Positions 40,121-49,080 of a stretch of DNA of 64,000 nt are shown in pieces. The stretch covers positions 1 through 64,000 of the forward strand of contig NZ_BNJR01000015.1 in NCBI RefSeq assembly GCF_016860605.1. Direction: 5' to 3'. Position 1 is the first letter of the stretch, and each line of letters begins with the position of its first letter. Origin of the DNA: Lentilactobacillus fungorum. GTDB lineage: Bacteria; Bacillota; Bacilli; Lactobacillales; Lactobacillaceae. The notes beneath the pieces were generated by a model, which did no database searches, was not told the origin of the DNA, and was given only the letters and a program-made list of their open reading frames with translations. The position numbers and the translations under genes were made by a program.

Positions 40121-40891
40121 TTATAATAAATTGTAATGTTTTAAGCCGTTGACGATGCCATGTTCTGTATTTTTGCTAGTAATAAATTCAGCGTATTCTT
40201 TGACTTGATCCAATCCGTTTCCCATAACAACTGGATGGTCAACGTAATCGAGCATTGGGATATCATTGTTACCATCGCCAAAACCATAAGTGGGGATGCC
40301 ATCCAGTTTGGCATTTTTGATCAGTTCTTGAATGCCCCGCTTTTTGGAGCTCCCCTTAGCGACGATGTCCATGCTGTAAGGGGTGTTCCTGAAAAAGGTT
40401 AGCGTATCTTTAAACTGGTCCGTATAGATTTCATCAGGTCCTTCAGTATTAATCAACATCATAATAATTTCATTATTCTCAATAAAATCGTCAACACCAA
40501 ACGGGGGCTTCCTAGAATTAATAAATTGATAATTATGCTCAACAATCTCATTGATAAAATTAATGCGCGCCCCTTGGCTATTCATGACAGTGGTCGCTTC
40601 GCCGCGAGCTTTGGCAAATTGAACAAATGACGTCACGACATCTTGTGACAGGCTGGCTTTGTAAACGGGCTTGCCCTCAAAGATGACGTAACTACCATTT
40701 GCTGAAACGACAGTGTCGATACCAGTCGTTTTCATTGTGTCTGGAATCTCGAAAAGATTTCTTCCGGTTGAAATAACTGGTAAAACATGATTAGCCTTGA
40801 GTTGATGCATTGCCTCGGCAACCTCTGGGTCAACTCTGGTTTGTTCATTATACAGTGTGTGATCCAAATCAAAAAAAGCGATTCCTTTATA
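40121..40891 (-). CDS. Cof-type HAD-superfamily phosphatase
   Basis: 256 aa from ATG 40891 (SD GGATGG, 8 bp). HAD motif I FFDLDHTLYNE, motif II VISTGRN, motif III Lys in SSKKRGIQELIKNA and motif IV FGDGNNDIPMLDYVD. The Cof/YidA-type C2 cap lies between motifs II and III. Substrate probably a small sugar or nucleotide phosphate; unknown. Monocistronic. Confidence 0.9.
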   Translation of the reverse strand, partial: YKGIAFFDLDHTLYNEQTRVDPEVAEAMHQLKANHVLPVISTGRNLFEIPDTMKTTGIDTVVSANGSYVIFEGKPVYKASLSQDVVTSFVQFAKARGEATTVMNSQGARINFINEIVEHNYQFINSRKPPFGVDDFIENNEIIMMLINTEGPDEIYTDQFKDTLTFFRNTPYSMDIVAKGSSKKRGIQELIKNAKLDGIPTYGFGDGNNDIPMLDYVDHPVVMGNGLDQVKEYAEFITSKNTEHGIVNGLKHYNLL

Positions 40892-41022
40892 CATGAGTAC
40901 AACCATCCTGTCTTAAATAGTCTTCTTACAGAAGCATTACCATATTATGATAACAATTTACACGGTTTTCAAGCAAGTTTGTCAATTTATTGTTAAAATA
41001 GAGTACATACGGGGTGAGATGA

Positions 41023-41721
41023 GTGGAAAAAACGACTATTGCCAATGAAAAAACAAATCGATTCTTTGTCAGATTAAGAAGAATCCCTGGTGAACACTGG
41101 TACTTAGCAACTAATGATGAACGAAATGTCACAGGAGATGATCGGGTTAAAATGCCTGATAATCTCAAAACTCGCGACTTCTTGATTGATCAAATTAGTT
41201 TTTTTAATAAACAAATCTGGTATCATTTTACCCGCGATGATTTGGTGGGTTGGCTGCCCAAGCGGAACATTCGAAAAACGTTTCGTCGTTTGGACGTTGA
41301 ACCAATTAAGCAGAAAACCCAGGCAGATGTTGATAATCAATGCGCAGCGGTTAAAATGTTATTGAAAAGTGCTGGCAGCCGAATATCAGATCAGGACTTG
41401 AAGGCTGCAATTGAAGCTTGGCGCAAAGATTCGGATCAATTAATTGATTTGAGTGAGTTAGTCATTGCCCAAACCCATTCAATTCGTGATCTTAATCGGG
41501 TTAATTTTCGTCAGCTCAACAAGCAGCTTTTAAGAAGGCGCCCCATTGTGATAAAGGTTGCAAGCGTTGATAACTTAAAATCCAGCTTGATTGTGTTAAC
41601 CGGGTTTAATCGAAAATTGTACTATTATAATGATCCCTGGACCGGCCGGCTGGAATCTATCTCCCAGAATCATTTACGAAAGCACTGGCAGCACGGCAAT
41701 TTAGAAGCAATCAGCTATTAA
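41023..41721 (+). CDS. C39-like peptidase-fold protein, probably inactive
   Basis: 232 aa, GTG start. The N-terminal half resembles an SH3-like cell-wall module (HWYLATNDERNVTGDDRV). The C-terminal half has the C39 layout: NQCAAVKMLLKSAGSRISDQ (Cys position), LNKQLLRRRPIVIKV and TGFNRKLYYYNDPWTG, the usual nDPW. The His normally found before the GF/GY (H-x-x-x-x-G) is replaced: SSLIVLTGF. So catalysis is doubtful. It lies 16 bp upstream of the response regulator and probably shares its operon. Confidence 0.65.
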   Translation: MEKTTIANEKTNRFFVRLRRIPGEHWYLATNDERNVTGDDRVKMPDNLKTRDFLIDQISFFNKQIWYHFTRDDLVGWLPKRNIRKTFRRLDVEPIKQKTQADVDNQCAAVKMLLKSAGSRISDQDLKAAIEAWRKDSDQLIDLSELVIAQTHSIRDLNRVNFRQLNKQLLRRRPIVIKVASVDNLKSSLIVLTGFNRKLYYYNDPWTGRLESISQNHLRKHWQHGNLEAISY

Positions 41722-41737
41722 AGGTGGGGAACGAATA

Positions 41738-42466
41738 ATGAAATTGTTGATGATCGAAGATAACAAATCGGTATCAGAAATGATGCAGATGTTCTTCCAA
41801 AAAGAGGGCTGGGATGTCTCGTTTGCCTATGATGGCATAGAGGCGGTCGATATGTTCAACGAAGATCCGGATAGTTGGGATATGATCACGTTGGATCTTA
41901 ATCTGCCAAAAAAAGACGGCATGGAAGTCGCCAAAGAGATCCGAGCGAAGTCAAAAACGGTGCCAATTATTATGCTGACTGCGCGGGATTCAGATAGTGA
42001 TCAGGTACTGGGCTTTGAAATGGGTGCCGATGATTATGTTACCAAGCCATTTTCGCCAATTACACTGGTTGCCCGGATTAAAGCATTGCAGCGGCGAGCC
42101 CACACGGAACAGCAAGTAGCAGAAGAAGATCAAAAAGCGACTCAAGACGATTACCAAGTTGCAACGACTCACTTCAAGTTGAATACTAACACTAGAGAGG
42201 CTTACTTGGATGGTAAGTTAATTCCAGACTTAACCCCCAAAGAGTTTGAACTGTTGAAAACGTTAGCTCAAAAGCCACGACAGGTCTTTTCCCGGGAGCA
42301 ATTGCTCGAATTGGTTTGGGACTATGAGTATTATGGTGATGAACGAACGGTGGATGCCCACGTTAAGAAGTTACGGCAAAAAATTGAGCGGGTTGGCCCA
42401 CAAGTGATCCAAACCGTTTGGGGCGTTGGTTATAAATTTGATGATAGTGAAGTGGATAGCAAATAA
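41738..42466 (+). CDS. OmpR-family response regulator
   Basis: 242 aa. The receiver domain has the acidic pair in LLMIEDNKSVSEMM, the phospho-acceptor Asp in MITLDLNLPKKDG (about residue 52), Thr in IIMLTARDSD and Lys in VTKPFSP. The C-terminal winged helix (LTPKEFELLKTLAQ; DERTVDAHVKKLRQKI; VWGVGYKFD) is OmpR/PhoB-type. SD GGTGGGG before ATG. The stop TAA overlaps the kinase ATG by one base. Confidence 0.94.
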   Translation: MKLLMIEDNKSVSEMMQMFFQKEGWDVSFAYDGIEAVDMFNEDPDSWDMITLDLNLPKKDGMEVAKEIRAKSKTVPIIMLTARDSDSDQVLGFEMGADDYVTKPFSPITLVARIKALQRRAHTEQQVAEEDQKATQDDYQVATTHFKLNTNTREAYLDGKLIPDLTPKEFELLKTLAQKPRQVFSREQLLELVWDYEYYGDERTVDAHVKKLRQKIERVGPQVIQTVWGVGYKFDDSEVDSK

Positions 42467-43940
42467 TGAAAATGATCTATCAGCAGTTAATGGCATTTTT
42501 TTAGTCATTGCAACGACCATTGTCCTCTTGGGATTTTCATTTGGCCGCATGTCAAAGACGTTTGTATATGACACTACTTGGAATAATTTAGAGAAGTATT
42601 CTGATAGTTTGATTCAGCATTCATTGAAAGTTAATTCCAAAACCAACGGCCAGGTAACTTTTAATATGAGTCGGATCAAAATGACCCAGTCAATTTTGGA
42701 GAATCAATCCGTTCACTTTACGGTCTTTTCGGCTAAAAATCAGGTTGTTTACCCAGCTGATGGCGTTTCGCCACAAATCACCAAGAGTGACTGGCACCAT
42801 TTACAAAAAGATCAGATTGTCCGCAAAGTTAGTAATAAAAACGCGAAGTTGAAAAACGGTAAGACCCGTCCGGCCATGATTGAGATCATTAAGCCTTATT
42901 ACTATCGGAACAAGTTAGTAGCGGCCGTTTCAGCAGGCGCTTTTATTGCCGGGGTTAATTCAAACGTTGCCCGGATTAATCGGTACCTGTTAAAGGGGTT
43001 GCTGGTGTCCTTGATTATTTCAATGGTTGTCAGTTTCTTCATTGCTAGGCGGCTTAATCGGCGAATTGCAATGCTTCGAAGCGGTGCCAATCAAGTTTCG
43101 AATGGTAACTATAAAGTGAGGTTAAAACCTGGTGGTAAGGATGAAATTGGTGAATTAATCAATGATTTTAACCGCATGACGGCGTCGCTGGAAAAGGCAA
43201 ACTTGGAGATCCAACGTCAAGAAGAACGCCGTCAAGAATTCCTAGCTGACGCTGCTCACGAAATGCGAACGCCGCTGACGACGATTTCTGGAATCCTAGA
43301 GGGAATTAAATATGACGTTATCCCGCAAGAATCAAGGGATAAAAGTATTCAACTGATGAGTGATGAAACCCAGCGATTAATTCGCTTAGTTAATGAAAAC
43401 TTGGATTTTGAAAAGATTCGCTCCAATTCAATTCAATTAGATAAACGGCATTTCAATGCGGCAAAAGTCTTTTCTAATATTGTGGACCAATTGACTAACA
43501 AGGCGAAAGAATCTGGTGACCAATTAATTTTGAATTCGCCGGATGATTTACCGATTTACGCAGACTATGACCGGTTTGTCCAAGTTGTCTTCAACATCAT
43601 TACTAACGCTATTCAATTTACTAATCACGGAACCGTCACAATTACCGGTGAACGTGGTTATAATGAAACAATTATTAAAATTGCTGACACGGGAATTGGC
43701 ATGACGGAGGAACAACAAAAAAATATTTTTGAGCGTTACTACAAAGCCGATGCGTCAAGGCGTAGTGGTAAGTATGGAGAGTCAGGTTTGGGCCTGGCAA
43801 TTGTCCACCAATTGGTGAAATCCCACGGCGGCAAGATCTCTGTTGCCTCTAAAAAGGGAAAGGGATCGACTTTTACGATTATCTTCCCTGATGAAACGGC
43901 TGCTGAAAAGAAACAGCACGACACTGGCAGCAACAACTAA
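42466..43940 (+). CDS. Sensor histidine kinase, frameshifted in an N-terminal poly-T tract
   Basis: The natural start ATG 42466 reads MKMIYQQLMAFF and then hits TAG at 42502, inside a run of seven T (42496-42502). One more T would join it in frame with LVIATTIVLLGFSFGRM and the full kinase. The rest is intact: a second membrane helix (LLKGLLVSLIISMVVSFFIA), HAMP, HisKA with ADAAHEMRTPLTTI (His), N-box NIITNAIQFTNH, G1 IKIADTGIGM and G2 GESGLGLAI. The downstream frame alone can start at 42426 by overlapping the regulator, which is unlikely. Phase variation, decay or sequencing error are options. Confidence 0.8.
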
Positions 43941-43977
43941 CATTTGGTTACAAAATTTAAAAAGGTGAGGTTTTATC

Positions 43978-45312
43978 ATGTCATATATTAACTTCGATAG
44001 TTCTAAACTTTCCAAATTTGTCAATAAAAATGAGTTACCAGAAATCCAGGCAATGGTTAATGCCGCCAATGATGAACTTAGAAAGGGAACCGGGGCCGGC
44101 AGTGCTTTTCGGGACTGGCTTGAATTACCCACTCAGTATGATCATGAAGAAGTCAATCGAATTTTGCAGGCAGCTAAGAAAATTCAAGGCGACTCAAAGT
44201 ACCTGATTACGATTGGAATCGGCGGTTCGTATCTTGGTGCCCAGATGGCAGTGAACTTTTTGCACCACAATTTTTATGAGCGGACAAATTCAACGACACA
44301 AGTTGAATTTGTTGGCAATTCACTTAGCTCATCGTATGTAAATGATTTGCTTAATTTAGTTGGTGATGACGATTTTTCAATCAATATGATTTCTAAATCT
44401 GGTACAACAACTGAACCAGCGATTGCATTTCGAATCTTTAGAGAAAAGTTGGTTGCCAAATACGGTGAAAAAGAAGCTAATCAACGAATTTATGTGACGA
44501 CCGATAAGGCGCATGGTGCGCTTCGACATGAAGCCGATGTTAACGGTTGGGAATCATTTATCATCCCCGATGGTGTGGGTGGTCGATACTCTGTGTTGAC
44601 GCCAGTTGGGTTATTACCAATTGCAGTATCCGGTGGCGACATTAAGGAACTCTTAAATGGTGCTGCCGACGCGCAACATCAATATACCGATCCGGTTTTA
44701 GACCACAATGATGCTTATCGTTACGCGGCCTTGCGCAATATTTTGTATCGTAAGGGGTTTACTACCGAGATCCTGGAAAATTATGAACCAAATTTACGGA
44801 TGTTTGCTGAATGGTGGAAGCAGTTAGCCGGTGAATCAGAAGGTAAGGACAATAAGGGCATCTATCCATCTTCTGCAAACTTTACAACTGACTTGCATTC
44901 GTTCGGCCAGTATATCCAAGAAGGCTTACGAAATTTGTTTGAGACCGTAGTTAAATTGGACTCACCAGCCAGCGATGTGACTATTCCAAGTGCTGATAAA
45001 GATTTGGATGGCTTGAAGTATTTGGAAGGTAAAGCCTTAGATTGGGTTAACACGAAAGCTTACGAAGGGGTTGTATTAGCGCATACGGATGGCGGCGTTC
45101 CGGTAATGACCGTTCATATCCCGGATGAGAGTGAATATTCACTGGGGTATTTAATCTACTTCTTTGAAATTGCAATTGCAATTTCTGGTTATCTAAACGG
45201 AATTAACCCATTTAACCAACCGGGAGTTGAGGCTTATAAGACTAACATGTTTGGTTTGTTAGGCAAACCTGGATTTGAGGAAATTGGTAAGGAGTTAAAT
45301 AAACGACTTTAA
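43978..45312 (+). CDS. pgi: Glucose-6-phosphate isomerase
   Basis: 444 aa, the usual length for Bacillota PGI. Motifs: [32 protein letters not shown] (sugar-phosphate loop), [19 protein letters not shown] (PGI signature 1) and the catalytic region [23 protein letters not shown] with the C-terminal K in [10 protein letters not shown]. Interconverts glucose-6-phosphate and fructose-6-phosphate in the cytosol. SD AAAAGGTGAGG before ATG. Followed by two hairpin terminators. Confidence 0.97.
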   Translation: MSYINFDSSKLSKFVNKNELPEIQAMVNAANDELRKGTGAGSAFRDWLELPTQYDHEEVNRILQAAKKIQGDSKYLITIGIGGSYLGAQMAVNFLHHNFYERTNSTTQVEFVGNSLSSSYVNDLLNLVGDDDFSINMISKSGTTTEPAIAFRIFREKLVAKYGEKEANQRIYVTTDKAHGALRHEADVNGWESFIIPDGVGGRYSVLTPVGLLPIAVSGGDIKELLNGAADAQHQYTDPVLDHNDAYRYAALRNILYRKGFTTEILENYEPNLRMFAEWWKQLAGESEGKDNKGIYPSSANFTTDLHSFGQYIQEGLRNLFETVVKLDSPASDVTIPSADKDLDGLKYLEGKALDWVNTKAYEGVVLAHTDGGVPVMTVHIPDESEYSLGYLIYFFEIAIAISGYLNGINPFNQPGVEAYKTNMFGLLGKPGFEEIGKELNKRL

Positions 45313-45389
45313 TGTCAAAAAATAAAAGTTTGTTTGAAAATTGGAAACTATCTAAAACTACTTTTATTTTGCAGATAAGTTAGGATTTG

Positions 45390-45438
45390 AAAGACGAGGC
45401 TTTATCTCCCTTTTTAGGGTGTTGAAGTCTCGTCTTTT
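45390..45438 (+). terminator. Terminator hairpin downstream of pgi
   Basis: AAAGACGAG/CTCGTCTTTT stem; the loop contains CCCTTTTTAGGGTGTTG, a word that also heads the repeats at 28576-28673 inside the island. A first weaker hairpin ATAAAAGT/ACTTTTAT lies at 45323-45369. Confidence 0.7.
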
Positions 45439-45506
45439 GGAACAAATAGGAAAAATGTTATAAAGTTATTGAGATAATGCGACTAAAAGGTTGGAGGAGA
45501 GATTTT

Positions 45507-46301
45507 TTGACAAAAGTAGCAATTTTTTCGGATATTCATGGTAACTTAAATGCCTTAAAAGCATTCTATAGCGATTCTAAGAAAAATGGTGCTGATGATT
45601 ATTGGTTCTTGGGTGATCTCTTCGGGCCTGGACCGGATACTCAAGAGCTTTTAGAAGCATTTAAGGAAATTGAGCCTAGTGTGAAAATAAGGGGGAATTG
45701 GGAAGACTTTTTGATAAATAGTGTGCATAATGACGATAAAGAATTACCGGATTCAATTCGAATCATTGAATCGTATGTAACCAATCATTTGCAGAATCCT
45801 AAGGAAATCAGTGAAAATATTTCTAATTGGCCATTACACCAAGAGAAGACTATCAATGGCGTTAGAATTGGACTTTCTCATAATTTACCCGATAATAATA
45901 GTAATGATACGCTTTCTATAAGATCAGAAAGCCATGAACTTGTTGAACTGTTTCAAGGGCCCCGGCAAACTTTAGATATTGCAATTTATGCACATATACA
46001 TCATCCAACTATGCGTTATATCGATTTGAATTGTTTGATGCCTAATGCTAAGGACTATAATTATTCTCAAGCTGATGAAAGACTAGTCTTAAACATTGGT
46101 TCAGTAGGACTGCCCTTTGATAAACCTACACATCTTTACAAAGAACGGCGGGCAGAATATTTGCTTCTTGAAATAGGTGAAGGTGGAGACGTTTACCCAC
46201 ACTTTAGAAGAATTCCATATGATAATTCATTGGAATTCAAGAAAGCCAGTGAAAAGAAATTACCTTTCAAAGAGCGGTATAAAAATAGTTTTAACTTATA
46301 A
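45507..46301 (+). CDS. Calcineurin-like metallophosphoesterase
   Basis: 264 aa from TTG 45507 (SD GGAGGAGA, 6 bp). Metal-binding motifs: FSDIHGNLNALKAF (D-x-H), WFLGDLFGPGPD (G-D), RGNWED (G-N-[WH]-E/D) and YAHIHHP (G/A-H-x-H) plus LNIGSVGLPFDKP. It matches the YfcE/YjgH-like family of phosphoesterases with dinuclear metal sites. Its AT-richness and codon use differ from the neighbouring pgi, suggesting acquisition. It stands between pgi and a tRNA pair. The 349-bp gap after it has no credible gene. Confidence 0.88.
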   Translation: MTKVAIFSDIHGNLNALKAFYSDSKKNGADDYWFLGDLFGPGPDTQELLEAFKEIEPSVKIRGNWEDFLINSVHNDDKELPDSIRIIESYVTNHLQNPKEISENISNWPLHQEKTINGVRIGLSHNLPDNNSNDTLSIRSESHELVELFQGPRQTLDIAIYAHIHHPTMRYIDLNCLMPNAKDYNYSQADERLVLNIGSVGLPFDKPTHLYKERRAEYLLLEIGEGGDVYPHFRRIPYDNSLEFKKASEKKLPFKERYKNSFNL

Positions 46302-46592
46302 GTTACCTTAAATTATCGAGAATCTTAAGTGTGCCGATAAAAGTTACCTGGAAATAGAAATTACGGTAAATGTTCACAAGATTTTTTGTAATAAGTGGTG
46401 AACTTTTCTTCACAAAGAAGGCCTGTTTGCCAATGAATGAAAGATTAAAAAGTATCTTTATTAAAAGAGATACACGCCAATCTGAGGCCGATGCATTGAT
46501 TCTGTAATAAAAGGATATGTGATGATCCGTGCTTACCAAAATGCTTACCATTAATTACGTGTGAATCAATTTAAATCGACTTTCAAAAAAAT

Positions 46593-46642
46593 AAAAAGCC
46601 TATTATATCAACGCTTTCGGCGTCAATCGTAACAGGCTTTTT
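46593..46642 (-). terminator. Terminator of tRNA-Gln
   Basis: AAAAAGCCT ... AGGCTTTTT with an extended inner stem (CAACGC/GCGTC type) on the minus strand, 9 bp after the tRNA 3' end. Confidence 0.8.
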
Positions 46643-46650
46643 AGTATCAA

Positions 46651-46722
46651 TTGGGTATACTGGGGTCGAACCAGTAAATTACGGATTCAGAGTCCGTTGC
46701 CTTACCATTTGGCGAATACCCA
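46651..46722 (-). tRNA. tRNA-Gln (anticodon CUG)
   Basis: 72 nt. Acceptor TGGGTAT/ATACCCA, D-arm GCC/GGC, anticodon arm ACGGA-CTCTGAA-TCCGT giving anticodon CTG, 5-nt variable loop, T-arm ACTGG-TTCGACC-CCAGT. CCA is not encoded. The promoter and terminator are both clear. The overall sequence fits tRNA-Gln; most related genomes rely on the UUG isoacceptor, so this is the less common CUG species. Confidence 0.93.
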
Positions 46723-46741
46723 ATGAATATCACAACTAAGT

Positions 46742-46770
46742 ATTCTATAGATTTTTTGGCGTCTTGTCAA
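46742..46770 (-). promoter_or_regulatory. Promoter of tRNA-Gln
   Basis: On the minus strand TTGACA (46765-46770), 17-bp spacer, TAGAAT (46742-46747), about 20 bp before the tRNA 5' end. Confidence 0.8.
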
Positions 46771-46793
46771 CATTGGATTTGTTTTTTTATTAG

Positions 46794-46827
46794 TTGACAA
46801 AACCAGTTAATTTAGATAAACTATTAT
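46794..46827 (+). promoter_or_regulatory. Promoter of tRNA-Glu
   Basis: A perfect TTGACA (46794-46799) with TAAACT at 17-bp spacing (46817-46822); TATTAT at 46822 is too far for the same -35. Confidence 0.6.
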
Positions 46828-46843
46828 AGTGGTTTGAAAGCAT

Positions 46844-46917
46844 TGCCCGCTGGTCAAACTGGTTTAAGACGTCGCCCTCTCAAGGCGGAGTTACGGGTTC
46901 GAGCCCCGTGCGGGTGA
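46844..46917 (+). tRNA. tRNA-Glu (anticodon CUC), odd acceptor end
   Basis: 74 nt. D-arm GTC/GAC, anticodon arm TCGCC-CTCTCAA-GGCGG (anticodon CTC), variable AGTTA, T-arm ACGGG-TTCGAGC-CCCGT. Acceptor TGCCCGC/GCGGGTG has two wobble pairs at the end (U1-G72, G2-U71), where tRNA-Glu normally has G-C pairs. CCA is not encoded. It may be functional but weak, or decaying. Confidence 0.75.
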
Positions 46918-46943
46918 TAAACATTGATATGATGCGGTTAATA

Positions 46944-46980
46944 AGAAGTTACCAAACTATTTGGTAACTTCTTTATTTTC
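46944..46980 (+). terminator. Terminator after tRNA-Glu (bidirectional)
   Basis: AGAAGTTACCA/TGGTAACTTCT stem, 7-base loop, then TTATTTTCTATTATTTT; also serves the convergent metalloprotease gene. Confidence 0.8.
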
Positions 46981-47003
46981 TATTATTTTAATATTGGTTG
47001 TCT

Positions 47004-48362
47004 TTACCAATACCCCAATAATTTCGTCAACTTAGCCCGATTGATATCTCGCGAGGAAAGAGTTGCTGTTTCATAGGCTTTAGGTGCATCTGGGTCTTTG
47101 GGATCGGTCCAAGAATATTTAACCGGACTGGCAGTTGCTTCAGTTTCGTTATCCGTTGGGGCATACATGATGTCATTTTGATAAGGCGTGTGGTAAAGCC
47201 CTAAAGCATGGCCTAACTCATGTGTTATAACTGTGATCCAATAATGAGTTTCCAATGTCGTAGAAGCCGTTGCCTGCTCCTGGTTATAATCGGCCTTTAT
47301 TTGATCCTTTATCTTTTCAATTTGCGCATTGTATGCATCCTTGATGGCTTGCTGATTAGCTTCATAGCTGTTGGTCAAGTTGGTAAGTTGGGTCGTAATT
47401 TGAATCTGTTGATCAGGGGTCGTTGCCTTGGATAATTCTGTTTTGAGCTGTTGCGACTGGGCTTCATATGCTTGCTTGCTGGCAGTCAACTTGGCATTTG
47501 TTGTAGCTAAAAATTGACTTGCTTGATTGGCGAGAGCCTTAATTTGAGCTTGAAGCCCTGGGCTAACGGTATTGGCACTCACATAATGATCGTTTTCAAA
47601 ATTCTGCTGGTTAACTTGAATGCTAAAACCATTGAAGAGACCATCCCAACCAGTAGCTGAGCCATCGCCAAATTTGACAATTAAGCTACTGCTTGGCTTG
47701 GATCCAAGCGAAAAGACCATACTGCCAAGTGCATGATTCCATTTGGAGATAGCTGCTGAAACATCATTTTCCAATGCTTTGTCTTCAACGTAAATCGTGG
47801 CATGGTTTTGAAAGAAAGTTCCCGGAACTGAAAAGTTGCCGACATTATATTGCTTATTAAAAATTTTGGCGTCCTGATGATAAACGTCCTGATTGAGGTT
47901 TAAAATTTGGTGATCTGGCTCTAAGTCTGGCGCAGCTGAAATGAGCTGGTTTAATTTAGCTTTGGTCATTGTTTTTGACGAAGACTTAACAGTTGCTTTA
48001 GTCAAATAACCTCGCCAAATCCACCCTTTGATGCTTTGTTTGGTAGCACTCTTGGCAAAATAATAAATCCGGTTTTGCCCATTGACCCGCAACTTTTGGT
48101 GATAGTAAACGGTGAACGACTGTCGGCGATAGTTAGCCAGCCGAAACTTGCGGTGGGCAAGTTGCGCAGAATAAGCGTATGCTCGTTTGGTTGTCGTTTG
48201 ATTGAGCTTAAATTTGGTTGGGCGAACTTGATGGCGCCAAATAACTTTCACTTGCTGTTGAGTTTTGGCTTTCAAAGAAATGGGTTGACTTAGAACCGTT
48301 GAAACGGTTGTAGACAATGTCGATAATAAAAGAATTGAGATGAGCTTATTTCTGAAATTCAA
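47004..48362 (-). CDS. Secreted matrixin-type zinc metalloprotease with coiled-coil insertion
   Basis: 452 aa from TTG 48362 (SD GGGGGG). Signal peptide residues 1-32 (LISILLLSTLSTTVSTVLS). Residues 35-120 form a basic, Tyr-rich surface-layer-like or SH3-like module (KGWIWRGYLTKATVKS). The catalytic domain starts near residue 165 (NVGNFSVPGTFFQ; ISKWNHALGSMVFSL) and has the zinc motif HELGHALGLYH with the downstream Met-turn NDIMYAP. Between them about 110 residues form a Gln/Ala/Lys-rich coiled coil (KLTASKQAYEAQSQQLKTEL ...), an unusual insertion for the M10/matrixin fold. Likely acts at the cell surface. Confidence 0.88.
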   Translation of the reverse strand: MNFRNKLISILLLSTLSTTVSTVLSQPISLKAKTQQQVKVIWRHQVRPTKFKLNQTTTKRAYAYSAQLAHRKFRLANYRRQSFTVYYHQKLRVNGQNRIYYFAKSATKQSIKGWIWRGYLTKATVKSSSKTMTKAKLNQLISAAPDLEPDHQILNLNQDVYHQDAKIFNKQYNVGNFSVPGTFFQNHATIYVEDKALENDVSAAISKWNHALGSMVFSLGSKPSSSLIVKFGDGSATGWDGLFNGFSIQVNQQNFENDHYVSANTVSPGLQAQIKALANQASQFLATTNAKLTASKQAYEAQSQQLKTELSKATTPDQQIQITTQLTNLTNSYEANQQAIKDAYNAQIEKIKDQIKADYNQEQATASTTLETHYWITVITHELGHALGLYHTPYQNDIMYAPTDNETEATASPVKYSWTDPKDPDAPKAYETATLSSRDINRAKLTKLLGYW

Positions 48363-48558
48363 TCCAAATCCCCCCTGTAGAAAAATAAATGAAACAAAGC
48401 GCTTAAGAATTGGTATGCAAGCCTTTTAAGCGGCAATTCCCGGTTCTGAGCTCTTTATCCTCTTGTGGACACTGCCCCAAGAAACCAAGTCTTGCTCCCC
48501 AACGCCGAAGTATCGTAATGATTTAAAATATCGGTTCTAACATGGCCGTGGAAGTTCA

Positions 48559-48888
48559 TTATTCAAATGACAAGTCAACTAAATACTTATGCCGTTTGAT
48601 AAGATGTGACGTGGTAATCCATAATTCGTGGTAACTGGTGTCTTTTACCCGGGTTTGATCGTGAAAGTAGTCTAATAATTCATTGTTCATTGAAATAAAT
48701 TCGGCAGCCATGCGATTCACCATTAGTTTGTGTGGTGGGAAATAGATTTCTGGGTTTCCTAATTTAACCGTATCGTCTAAATACATCACGATGGCGTTGT
48801 CGTACTTACCAGGTTCAACGATAACCCGATCAGGATGCGCTTTGATGTACGAAAGAACGTGATAGATTGTGTCAGAATTACTTGCCAT
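48559..48888 (-). CDS. Hypothetical protein
   Basis: 109 aa, soluble. TIYHVLSYIKAHPDRVIVEPG and KLMVNRMAAEFISMNNELLDYFHDQ suggest an alpha/beta fold; no family recognised. SD GGAGG lies 9 bp before ATG. The gap 48363-48558 upstream of the metalloprotease contains a weakly palindromic stretch but no gene. Confidence 0.7.
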   Translation of the reverse strand: MASNSDTIYHVLSYIKAHPDRVIVEPGKYDNAIVMYLDDTVKLGNPEIYFPPHKLMVNRMAAEFISMNNELLDYFHDQTRVKDTSYHELWITTSHLIKRHKYLVDLSFE

Positions 48889-49080
48889 AGTTTTTGGCCT
48901 CCATTATTTAAAGCTAACTTACCACTATTGTACCAAATCCGATGGTTGGCAGGGGTGGTTAGCTGAAGTTTTCGGTATGACTGAATTTATGAGTCTTGCT
49001 TTATCCGGGGCATTATTCGCAGTATAATTAAAAAACAAATGACCCGTTGGTAAATAGTTGCAAAAGAAAGAAGGCTGGCG

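Noticed and set aside
46303-46551. 82-codon minus-strand frame beside the metallophosphoesterase
   Set aside because: No SD, no recognisable domain, AT-rich composition typical of non-coding DNA.
48385-48510. Another copy of the long-hairpin repeat
   Set aside because: Only short words (AAGCGCTTAAGAA) resemble the arms; stems and the GCCCGGG core cannot be followed.
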